Below, one piece after another: positions 47,341-55,687 of a stretch of DNA of 64,000 bases. Positions within the stretch are counted from its first letter, which is position 1, and every line of letters begins with the position of its first letter. This DNA comes from CBDHFQ01 sp965262565 (GTDB lineage Bacteria > Bacteroidota > Bacteroidia > J057). Under the pieces are notes generated by a model. The model searched no databases and was not told the origin of the DNA. It saw nothing but the letters and a program-made list of their open reading frames with translations. The stretch is from positions 219,514-283,513 of the forward strand of contig CBDHFQ010000036.1 in NCBI GenBank assembly GCA_965262565.1, read 5' to 3'. A program made the position numbers and the translations under genes.

Positions 47341-50300
47341 TTAAAATTTCACGTTTACACCCATGGCCAGCAATCGAGTTAATGGGCTGGAAGTATTAAT
47401 CCACCCTCTAGTTAATGTCTGGCTGGTATTAGATCTGGTATCAATTCCATCAGGATTAAATCCTCTGTAATCAGAAATATTGAAGAGATTATTTCCTGTG
47501 ATATAAATTCTCAGGCCTTCTAATCCAATGTTCTGAGTAATGCGGCTAGGGAAGGTATACCCAAATTGTAAACTTCTTAATCTGAAGTAATCAGCATCTA
47601 GTACAGAAAGACTCGAAGCTCTGGTCAATCGGCCCGCAGAAGAGAAACTGGAAAAGTCCGGTCTTCTGAAGAACCCATCAGGATTGCGTTCAGAGAAATA
47701 GTTGTCATAATAATATTTTGAAGGAACGAAGAAGCCTTCTCCACTATCAGCGAAGTAAACCATACGGTCAGCAGCTTTTCTTCCTTCTATCCCATTAAAT
47801 TGAAGTGCTAAATCAAATCCTTTGTATCCAATATTAACTCCGAATCCATAAGTAAAGTCAGGATTATAATCTCCAAGGAAAGTTCTGTCATCGGGTGTGA
47901 TACTGCCATCTCCATTTACATCCCTGACAATATAATCACCTACTTCTGTTCCTGGTAATGGAAGAATTTGATCACTTTCGATATCGGATTGAGATCTGTA
48001 AACACCGATGATATCATAAGCATAAAATTGAGAGATGCTTTCTCCTACTCTTGTGATAAAGCCCATACCTCCATTATTGGAGATGATCTGCGTTTGACCA
48101 TTTCCTAAAGCGATTACTTCATTATTATTGGTAGTGAAGTTGGCATTAAATCCAAGGGTTACCCCTGCCAGTCTAAATCCATTTCCTCTTACTTCCAATT
48201 CGAATCCATCATTTTCCAGCTCTCCAATGTTTTGTAATGATTGAGAGAATCCTGATTGTTGAGGAACAGGTACATTTAACAATAAATCTTCTATATTAGA
48301 AGTATAATATTCTGCAGTAAAGAATAGTCTGTTATTTAAGAATCCTAAATCAATCCCTACATTTACAGAGGTATTTGTCTCCCAGGACAAGTCAGCATTA
48401 GGAGAAGTATTGATAAAAGAACCTGCGATTAAACCTCCGTCAATTACATAATTATCCTGCCCAATTAATGCAATAGAACCAAAATCTCCAATTTGGTTGT
48501 TACCTGTTTGTCCCCAGCTCGCTCTTATTTTGGTGAAGCTTACTGGTCCATTTTCAGGGAAGAAAGATTCATTGCTTATGGTCCAACCTGCTGATACAGA
48601 TGCGAACTCACCATATTTAGTATTTGCACCAAATCTAGAGGACCCATCTCTTCTTAAGGAAGCAGATACCGAATATCTGTTATCAAAGTCATACTGTATA
48701 CGGCCAAAAATTGACTCTAAGGCCCACTTGCTGCTCAAGTTGGTAGAAGTAGGATTAGTAGAACCGGCAATATTTCGCAAATTATCATCCGTAAAATCCT
48801 GACTTTCCAATCTTACTCTGTTAGAAGTCTCCTGCTGATAGCTATAACCTCCCAATACATCAAAAGTATGCTTACCTAATGATTTTTCGTAGGTCAATAA
48901 ATTTTCTGTAATGAAGTTTTGTCTTCTTCTGTCAATTTTAAATGCCATGGTTCTGGAATTAGCCACAGGTGTTCTATAATTCCCAAGCGTAGATGGAGCA
49001 AAAAACTCTTCAACGCCTGTATTGTAATCCCCTCCAAAAGAAGTTCTGAATTGTAATCCTTTAATAGGTTCAATCTCCAAATAGGTATTTCCGAAAACTC
49101 TGAAAAATTGTTCAGTATAATCCGTCTCTTCTACGGTCGCTACTACATTCCCGGAAATCGGACCATCCCAATTATCATTGTTATCTTCAATCTGATTTGC
49201 TACTGCCAAGGTCCCATCAGGATTATAAATGGGGTAATATGGGTGCATCAAAATAATTGCGAAAGCAGGATCTGGCAAATTCCCAAGGTTAAAATCTGAC
49301 CAACCACGTTCACCAGTAGGGTTAGCGTCTACAAAAGATACATTTGAAGATACTCCAAAACGAATAAAATCATTTATACGAGAATTAACCTGGATATTAT
49401 TTGTATATCTTTTGTAATCTGAGTCAATGATGATATTATCCTGATCGAAGTAGGTGAAAGAAATAGAATAATTTGTTTTTTCAGATCCTCCTGCCAGATT
49501 AACGTAATGGTTTTGCTGAGCAGCAGTTCTGAAAACAGCGTCTGTCCAGTCTGTATTGATTAGTCCAGAAGTACCATTCAAATAATCTTGCAAGAATGGC
49601 TGAACCCTACTTCGTTTTCCTCCACCATTTGAGTCCCTCGTATCATTATCATCAGAAATACTTCTACCTGGCCCACCAGAAATATATCCAAAATTTCTTG
49701 CGTCAAAATCAAACTGAGCAGTCTCATAAGCATCAGTAAGTTCAAAATCATCAATGCGCTGCTGAAAACCTGCATATCCATCATAAGTTACCTGTAGTTT
49801 TCCTTGCTTTCCTTTTTTTGTTGTGATGATAATCACCCCGTTTGAAGCTCTTGATCCGTAAATAGCAGCAGAGGCCGCATCCTTTAATACACTAACTGAT
49901 TCGATGTCTTGTGGATTAATAGAGCTAAAAGAAGAACCCTCCGTTAAAGGATTACCATCTACGACAATTAGTGGATTAGTACCAGCGGTCAAAGTACTTA
50001 ACCCCCGAATCTGGATGACTGAATTATCACCAGGGTTTTTTCCATTGCTGGAAATTTGTACTCCAGCTAAATTTCCGATAAGTCCTTGCTCAAAATTTGC
50101 AGATGAAAAAGCATTTAATTTTTCATTTTTAACCTTGGAAACAGCCCCATTGAATTTTTCTTTTGTTCCTGTACCATATCCAATAATCACTACCTCATCT
50201 ACTTGAGTGGATTGAGGGGATAAAGTTACATTTATTGTACTCTGTCCAGTGTAAGGGATCTCTTGAGTGGCGAATCCTATATAAGAGAATGAGATCGCAG

Positions 50301-50532
50301 TGGCTCCTTCCGGAACTTCCATTTCGAATGACCCATCAGTTCCTGACAAAGTACCAACCTGAGTTCCTATTGCCAAAATACTGACAGCTGATAAAGGGGT
50401 ATTAGCATCTGCATCTGTCACAGTACCTGATACCACCCTTTGGGCTTGAGTTTGTACAGCACTTGCAAATAAAAGTGCAGTTAAAATCGACCATGTGAAA
50501 ATAATCCTTTGGCCTTTTTTCTTTAATTTCAT
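47341..50532 (-). CDS. susC: SusC/RagA family TonB-linked outer-membrane transporter
   Basis: A 1063-residue protein with a signal peptide (~1-30), an N-terminal carboxypeptidase-regulatory-like domain (VVSGTVTDADANTPLSAVSI), a TonB-box-like stretch (QVDEVVIIGYGTGTK), the plug domain (NPLIVVDGNPL, INPQDIESVSVLKDAASAAIYGSRASNG) and a C-terminal barrel ending LLAMGVNVKF. It imports oligosaccharides or related ligands with SusD, using TonB energy. It is the first gene of a three-gene operon with susD and the GDPD lipoprotein. No ECF sigma/anti-sigma pair or hybrid two-component regulator is adjacent. Confidence 0.93.
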   Translation of the reverse strand: MKLKKKGQRIIFTWSILTALLFASAVQTQAQRVVSGTVTDADANTPLSAVSILAIGTQVGTLSGTDGSFEMEVPEGATAISFSYIGFATQEIPYTGQSTINVTLSPQSTQVDEVVIIGYGTGTKEKFNGAVSKVKNEKLNAFSSANFEQGLIGNLAGVQISSNGKNPGDNSVIQIRGLSTLTAGTNPLIVVDGNPLTEGSSFSSINPQDIESVSVLKDAASAAIYGSRASNGVIIITTKKGKQGKLQVTYDGYAGFQQRIDDFELTDAYETAQFDFDARNFGYISGGPGRSISDDNDTRDSNGGGKRSRVQPFLQDYLNGTSGLINTDWTDAVFRTAAQQNHYVNLAGGSEKTNYSISFTYFDQDNIIIDSDYKRYTNNIQVNSRINDFIRFGVSSNVSFVDANPTGERGWSDFNLGNLPDPAFAIILMHPYYPIYNPDGTLAVANQIEDNNDNWDGPISGNVVATVEETDYTEQFFRVFGNTYLEIEPIKGLQFRTSFGGDYNTGVEEFFAPSTLGNYRTPVANSRTMAFKIDRRRQNFITENLLTYEKSLGKHTFDVLGGYSYQQETSNRVRLESQDFTDDNLRNIAGSTNPTSTNLSSKWALESIFGRIQYDFDNRYSVSASLRRDGSSRFGANTKYGEFASVSAGWTISNESFFPENGPVSFTKIRASWGQTGNNQIGDFGSIALIGQDNYVIDGGLIAGSFINTSPNADLSWETNTSVNVGIDLGFLNNRLFFTAEYYTSNIEDLLLNVPVPQQSGFSQSLQNIGELENDGFELEVRGNGFRLAGVTLGFNANFTTNNNEVIALGNGQTQIISNNGGMGFITRVGESISQFYAYDIIGVYRSQSDIESDQILPLPGTEVGDYIVRDVNGDGSITPDDRTFLGDYNPDFTYGFGVNIGYKGFDLALQFNGIEGRKAADRMVYFADSGEGFFVPSKYYYDNYFSERNPDGFFRRPDFSSFSSAGRLTRASSLSVLDADYFRLRSLQFGYTFPSRITQNIGLEGLRIYITGNNLFNISDYRGFNPDGIDTRSNTSQTLTRGWINTSSPLTRLLAMGVNVKF

Positions 50533-51217
50533 ACATTAATTATGTTATATGTTATTTATGGAGTACCTGGGACAGAATCTTGCCGGATTTTCCCAGGACT
50601 CACATTTAATTTACAAATAGTTTAAACTTTGTAAACTGGTCATTACCTGAGTATGTACCCTTCCTAAATTTTAGGCCTTTTTACGTGGAGTTGGTGAGGG
50701 AAATTGATGAGATTTTTTAAATATATGGAAACCTTCATTTAACAAAATGTTTAGAAGCCGCAATAATAGAACAGGCTATTATTAATCACTTGTCCTACAT
50801 CATTTATTGAATATAATTTCAATCTTTCTAACCGAATCTTATCCAAAATTAAATACTGACATACCTTTAATCCTCATAAAAATATTATCATTAATATTTT
50901 ATTACATGTAATAATGTATTAATTTTATCAAATAAAATATATCTATACTAATACACATTAATAAAAATAAGTAATTATACAATTATTTTTTTATATGAAT
51001 TTATGATAATATGTAATTAATTGGTCCGTTTTTAGGTATATAAATAGACATAACTAAGGTTCATCACAACATCAATTCGCTAGTCCCTATATGATTCGTA
51101 ACGCAACCTATCACCTTGTCCATTATTTTTGCCTTGCCCCTCCAGGAATGAGCTATTTAGGTCATCATCAATAAATATTAACTCATTTGTTATTGTTAAC
51201 CTCAAAAAACTCACTCA
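50533..51217. other. 685-bp AT-rich divergent regulatory region between susC and the dehydrogenase gene
   Basis: No gene is supported here. The part 50870-51060 is extremely AT-rich. A compact palindromic patch GTTTAAAC followed by TTTGTAAAC lies at about 50620-50635 and could be a regulator site. Both flanking genes start away from this region, so it should hold the promoters of both. Confidence 0.5.
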
Positions 51218-51223
51218 TTGGTC

Positions 51224-54200
51224 ATGCTGAACGTCAAAACCAAAAAAACAATATTCCATCTATTTCTTTACGCGCTCTTACCTAGCAGCATCTTTTGGGG
51301 GCTTGCTTTACTACCCTTTGATTCGTTTACACCAGGAATAGAACAAGCAGTAAAAATTGATCCATTTCTCAATGGGAATTTACCCAGAGCAAAAGCCGGG
51401 ACACAAGAAGGAGACTGGATGCTTGAAGATGCTTTTCCCAATATTAGTTTTGAAAATCCCGTGTGCATGAAACCTGAACCAGGATCTAACAGACTGTTTG
51501 TAGGAGATAAAAGTGGAGTTATTGAGGTCATTGATAATAATTCTGCAACGAAAAGTAAAAAGCTGTTCCTGGACATAAGTGACGAATTATTTAGAAGTGG
51601 CGAATCAGGCATGGGAGAATTTGCTTTTCATCCAGATTACCGCAATGGAAAAAATTACATTTATGTGTATTACAATTGGCGGCCTAATTCTCAGCCTGAA
51701 GTCGAACCTGGAGCTGATTTCAGTACAGGGGCCATTTGTTATTACCGGGTATCCCGATTTACTGTGTTGGACTCTTATAATGCTGTAGATCCAACTTCTG
51801 AACAAGTCCTCATTCAACAATTTGATCGGGCTACCAATCACAATGCCGGGGCTATGTTTTTCGGAGATGATGGCTTTTTATATATCACCCTGGGAGATGA
51901 AGGAAGTGGAAATGACAATCTCCGTAACTCTCAAAAAATAGATGATCGCTTGTTTAGTGGCGTACTGAGAATAGATGTAGATGAAAACAGCTCTAAAAGC
52001 CATCCTATTGATAATCAGCCTAAACAGACACCTTATCAACCTGAGAATTGGCCTAAAAGTCAAACAAAGGGATATTTTATTCCAAACGATAATCCCTGGG
52101 TCAATGAAGATAATGCTCTCGAAGAATTTTATGCGATAGGGCTTAGAAACCCTTATAATGCTACCAAAGATCCGGTATCGGGAATAGTGTATTTGACTGA
52201 TGTAGGACAAGGAAGAAGAGAAGAAATCAATATTCTACAAAAAGGAGCCAACTATCAATGGGCCTATAAAGAGGGATTTTATGACGCTAATTTTGTATCT
52301 AAGCCCGATGATCTCATCGGAAAGGATACCCCCCCGGTCTTTGAATACAGCCACGAAGATGGAAACAATTGTATTATAGGTGGATACATATACAGAGGAA
52401 GCAAATATGCCAGCCTCACCGGAAAGTATATTTTTGGAGATAATGGAAGTGGAAAAATCTGGTATGTAGACCCTGACGCCACTACCTTAAATTCTACTCT
52501 CCTTTTGGATACAGATGGAAGTGGATATGGAGGAATTTCCTCTTTTGCCACTGATAATAATGGGCGGTTATTTGTACTTACATTGGACAATGATGAGACA
52601 CAAAGTGGAATTTACGCATTAACCCGATCTACGATAAATGTGAATACTCCACCAAAATGGTTATCTGAGACAGGGGCTTTCAAAGACTTATCAAATCTGA
52701 CTCCTGAAGATGGAATTGTCCCCTACGAGCCTAAGATCCCATTTTGGTCCGATGGAGCCTTAAAGAAAAGATGGATGGCCCTCCCCAATAATGGTACTTA
52801 TAATAATGCTGAAAATGAACAGATCAGATTTTCTACTGATGACTTTTGGCAGTTTCCCAATGGAACTGTGTTTATAAAACATTTTGAACTACCCTTAACA
52901 AGTGGTGATAACCAATCTACCCAAAGACTTGAGACAAGATTTATGGTAAAAGGGGAAGATGGTGAATATTTTGGTTTTACCTACAAATGGTTGGAAGATG
53001 GTTCAGATGCGCAGTTGTTAGAAGGAAGATTGGAGGAAGATTTTACCGTAGAAAATAAGCAAGGCCAATCTATTACGCAAACCTGGACCTATCCCAGTAG
53101 AGAAGAATGCTTAAGTTGTCATACAGAAGCAGCTGGCAGGGTATTAGGAGTGAATGCTAGACAACTCGATCATGAAATGACTTATTCTGAATCTGGCATT
53201 ACTTCCAATCAATTATTGACCATGAGGCATTTAGGTATGTTTAGAAGAGATCCTACAGATTTAGAAATAAGCGAAGTAAATACCTTACCTTCATTGTCAG
53301 ATACGACCATTGATATTGAAACCAGGGCACGTGCATACCTTGATGTAAATTGTGCTTACTGCCATAGACCAGAAAATAACATTCGAGCTAACTTCGATGC
53401 AAGGTTTAAGACTTCCTCAGACGTACAAGACATCGTAAATGGAGAACCCGTAGATAATATGGGCATAGAAGGCGCTAAGATTGTCACTCCAGGTAGTTTA
53501 GAACAATCTCTACTATATATCAGACTTAATGAACGATTTGAAGGCGCTATGCCTCCTCTTGGAAAGGATGTCATAGACCAACAAGGCGTCGATATTATCA
53601 AAGAGTGGATTCTGGAAGTAAATAAACAACCTTCTGATACGCCATCAAAAAATGCTAAGGTAAGCGTAAAAGTATTGCTCGAAGCATTTCTTAATCAGTC
53701 TGATGGGTCCATGCAATCGAATTTACATGAAAGAGCTCTTCTTCCAACCTCTCAGCCATTTAGTGGTCCTCCGTTCAATTATGATGGAAGTGAGAAAGTT
53801 GCTTCAAGTTCTTCAGAATTTGTGGATTGGGTAATGGTAGAAGTAAGAGACGAAACAGATCCCAGCATCATTGTCGATAGGAAAGCGGGAATGTTAAGTA
53901 ATTCAGGCCTTATTTTGGATGTTGCACACAATGATACCCTCGCCTTCGATGAATTATCGGAAGGGAATTACTTTATAGCAGTACACCATAAAAGCCATCT
54001 GCCTATTATGAGTAGCGCACCTGTCTTATTTGATGCCAATACTCCTATTCTTTATGATTTTTCTGCAGATGAAGGTAGTACTTCCGGCGTTCAGCAATTA
54101 AAAGAGATGGATACCTATTTCACGATGTATGGTGGTGATTATGATCAAAATGGTATTATCAATAACCTCGATTATAATGCTTGGAAGTTGAATGCTGCGG

Positions 54201-54316
54201 CTGTAGACCTATATATTCCCGTAGATGCTGATGGCAATGGAATCGTCAATAATCTGGACTTTAACTTCTGGTCCAGCATTAAAAGTAAAATTGCGATTGA
54301 GGTACTTCGGAGGTAA
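51224..54316 (+). CDS. PQQ-dependent sugar dehydrogenase fused to diheme cytochrome c and dockerin-like module
   Basis: A 1030-residue exported protein; ATG 51224 is preferred to TTG 51218. Residues ~55-460 match soluble aldose/PQQ sugar dehydrogenase propellers (ENPVCMKPEPGSNRLFVGD, FDRATNHNAGAMFFGDDGFL, YAIGLRNPYNATKDP). Residues ~465-805 match the HNE_0200/SO2930-type diheme cytochrome, with heme motifs CLSCH (Cys629) and CAYCH (Cys710). Residues 809-1030 are the module shared with the DUF5060 protein. Electrons from sugar oxidation could pass directly to the attached hemes and on to a periplasmic or surface acceptor. Confidence 0.82.
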   Translation: MLNVKTKKTIFHLFLYALLPSSIFWGLALLPFDSFTPGIEQAVKIDPFLNGNLPRAKAGTQEGDWMLEDAFPNISFENPVCMKPEPGSNRLFVGDKSGVIEVIDNNSATKSKKLFLDISDELFRSGESGMGEFAFHPDYRNGKNYIYVYYNWRPNSQPEVEPGADFSTGAICYYRVSRFTVLDSYNAVDPTSEQVLIQQFDRATNHNAGAMFFGDDGFLYITLGDEGSGNDNLRNSQKIDDRLFSGVLRIDVDENSSKSHPIDNQPKQTPYQPENWPKSQTKGYFIPNDNPWVNEDNALEEFYAIGLRNPYNATKDPVSGIVYLTDVGQGRREEINILQKGANYQWAYKEGFYDANFVSKPDDLIGKDTPPVFEYSHEDGNNCIIGGYIYRGSKYASLTGKYIFGDNGSGKIWYVDPDATTLNSTLLLDTDGSGYGGISSFATDNNGRLFVLTLDNDETQSGIYALTRSTINVNTPPKWLSETGAFKDLSNLTPEDGIVPYEPKIPFWSDGALKKRWMALPNNGTYNNAENEQIRFSTDDFWQFPNGTVFIKHFELPLTSGDNQSTQRLETRFMVKGEDGEYFGFTYKWLEDGSDAQLLEGRLEEDFTVENKQGQSITQTWTYPSREECLSCHTEAAGRVLGVNARQLDHEMTYSESGITSNQLLTMRHLGMFRRDPTDLEISEVNTLPSLSDTTIDIETRARAYLDVNCAYCHRPENNIRANFDARFKTSSDVQDIVNGEPVDNMGIEGAKIVTPGSLEQSLLYIRLNERFEGAMPPLGKDVIDQQGVDIIKEWILEVNKQPSDTPSKNAKVSVKVLLEAFLNQSDGSMQSNLHERALLPTSQPFSGPPFNYDGSEKVASSSSEFVDWVMVEVRDETDPSIIVDRKAGMLSNSGLILDVAHNDTLAFDELSEGNYFIAVHHKSHLPIMSSAPVLFDANTPILYDFSADEGSTSGVQQLKEMDTYFTMYGGDYDQNGIINNLDYNAWKLNAAAVDLYIPVDADGNGIVNNLDFNFWSSIKSKIAIEVLRR
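53648..54316 (+). other. Shared 222-residue C-terminal module (copy B)
   Basis: Residues 809-1030 of the dehydrogenase. It is the same length as copy A (669 bp including the stop), with FVDWVMVEVRD, VHHKSHLPIM and two calcium-loop repeats, DYDQNGIINNLDYNAW and DADGNGIVNNLDFNFW. The module is found on two otherwise unrelated secreted proteins of this locus. Confidence 0.8.
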
Positions 54317-54317
54317 A

Positions 54318-55592
54318 TTATTTTACATATTGATCCATAAAATCCATATATCTTTCCCAATCATAGCGGGAAAGATCATGTCCTCCACTTCTTATATGAT
54401 ATCCCAGCTTTGTAGTGGTACGAGGCTGATTAACTTCAGGCAGATTATTCTGTTCCAATGAGGAAAATCCATACAGCGGATAAACGGTCGACGCATGGAA
54501 TAAAGATAAATATTCCCCTTTAGGATCTGCCCATTGGTCATCTTCCGCACTGGCCACATATAATAACCGAGGTGCCATAAGGGATAATAGCATATGTTGA
54601 TCCAAAGGTAGCTCTTCCTCCTTATCATTATAATTACTAAAATTCTCACAAAACCAATGCGGAAAGCGATCATTAATGGCTCTCACTGTCTCCCCAAATT
54701 TTCTGTTGCTTAATGCGGCCCCACCACAGCCAGAATTATTGGAAATGACAGCAGCAAAACGAGGATCCTGAGCACCTGCCCACAATGCAGCTTTTCCTCT
54801 TCGAGAATGACCGATAGCAATGATCCTGGAAGAATCAACTCTTGACTCAGTAATTAAATGATCTAACGCACGACTTAATCCCCATGCCCAAACCGCTAAA
54901 GCATTCCACTCAGTTCCTTGCTCGGGCTGATAGCCAGTAAACAGCGATTTAATAGACTCATCCCCTCCTTCTGGATAATCAGGAAAGAGATCTCCTCCGT
55001 GAAAGGTGGCTAATCCATATCCTCTGCTTAATATTCTTTCGATGGGCCAACGGGTACTATGCACTCCCCTACTCGATGCTCCTGATGAATGATTAAAAAT
55101 GTCAAATTCTGGATTGTTTCCCACCCAATTATCGGAAATGTTAATGGTCGGATTGCTGTGGACCGTGTGATTTCCATATCCATTAATTCCTACAAAAACA
55201 GGTACGTTGTTCGCTAAAGGAAGAAATAACAACAAATGAAGCGTAGCGCTATCCTGAGAATCGCTGTAAAACGTAATCTCTATTTGTTTTTGAATCCCTT
55301 GTAAACCAGAAACTTCAAAGAGATGTTCTGTCACTTTCTTTGTGTACCCAGGCAAAATCTCGGGAGTTTTACCGTACACATGCTGTTCAAATAAGGCCAA
55401 AATTTCCTGTCGTCTTTCCCCCTCCCAGCGATCAATATTCTCTACTTTTCTACCATCCTCAGTTATCAGTATCTCTGGTAAATCGTAATTGGGTACTTGA
55501 GATTCATCGTACAATTGGCTGATTCCTTCCTTTGGCATACCCAATAGAATTAGTAAAATTATTGGAAAATAATTGTATGTGATATATTGCAT
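54318..55592 (-). CDS. CE15-like (glucuronoyl esterase-like) alpha/beta hydrolase
   Basis: About 424 residues from ATG 55592, which gives a signal peptide (MQYITYNYFPIILLILLGMP); an upstream in-frame start at 55655 would bury it. The serine motif IGHSRRGKAALWAG matches the G-x-S-R-x-G-K box of carbohydrate esterase family 15. A catalytic His is likely in RSGGHDLSRYDW, and an acid in SAEDDQWADP. CE15 enzymes cleave esters between glucuronate in hemicellulose and lignin alcohols; bacterial members may act on other uronate esters. It is convergent with the PQQ dehydrogenase gene, with a single base between the stops. Confidence 0.82.
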   Translation of the reverse strand: MQYITYNYFPIILLILLGMPKEGISQLYDESQVPNYDLPEILITEDGRKVENIDRWEGERRQEILALFEQHVYGKTPEILPGYTKKVTEHLFEVSGLQGIQKQIEITFYSDSQDSATLHLLLFLPLANNVPVFVGINGYGNHTVHSNPTINISDNWVGNNPEFDIFNHSSGASSRGVHSTRWPIERILSRGYGLATFHGGDLFPDYPEGGDESIKSLFTGYQPEQGTEWNALAVWAWGLSRALDHLITESRVDSSRIIAIGHSRRGKAALWAGAQDPRFAAVISNNSGCGGAALSNRKFGETVRAINDRFPHWFCENFSNYNDKEEELPLDQHMLLSLMAPRLLYVASAEDDQWADPKGEYLSLFHASTVYPLYGFSSLEQNNLPEVNQPRTTTKLGYHIRSGGHDLSRYDWERYMDFMDQYVK

Positions 55593-55687
55593 AATCTCGG
55601 AATATCTTACAAAAGATGCCGAAAAGAATAATGAATCACAAGTCTCACATCTCAAGAAATACAGCTAATATCAGCTCCTCTAATGAA

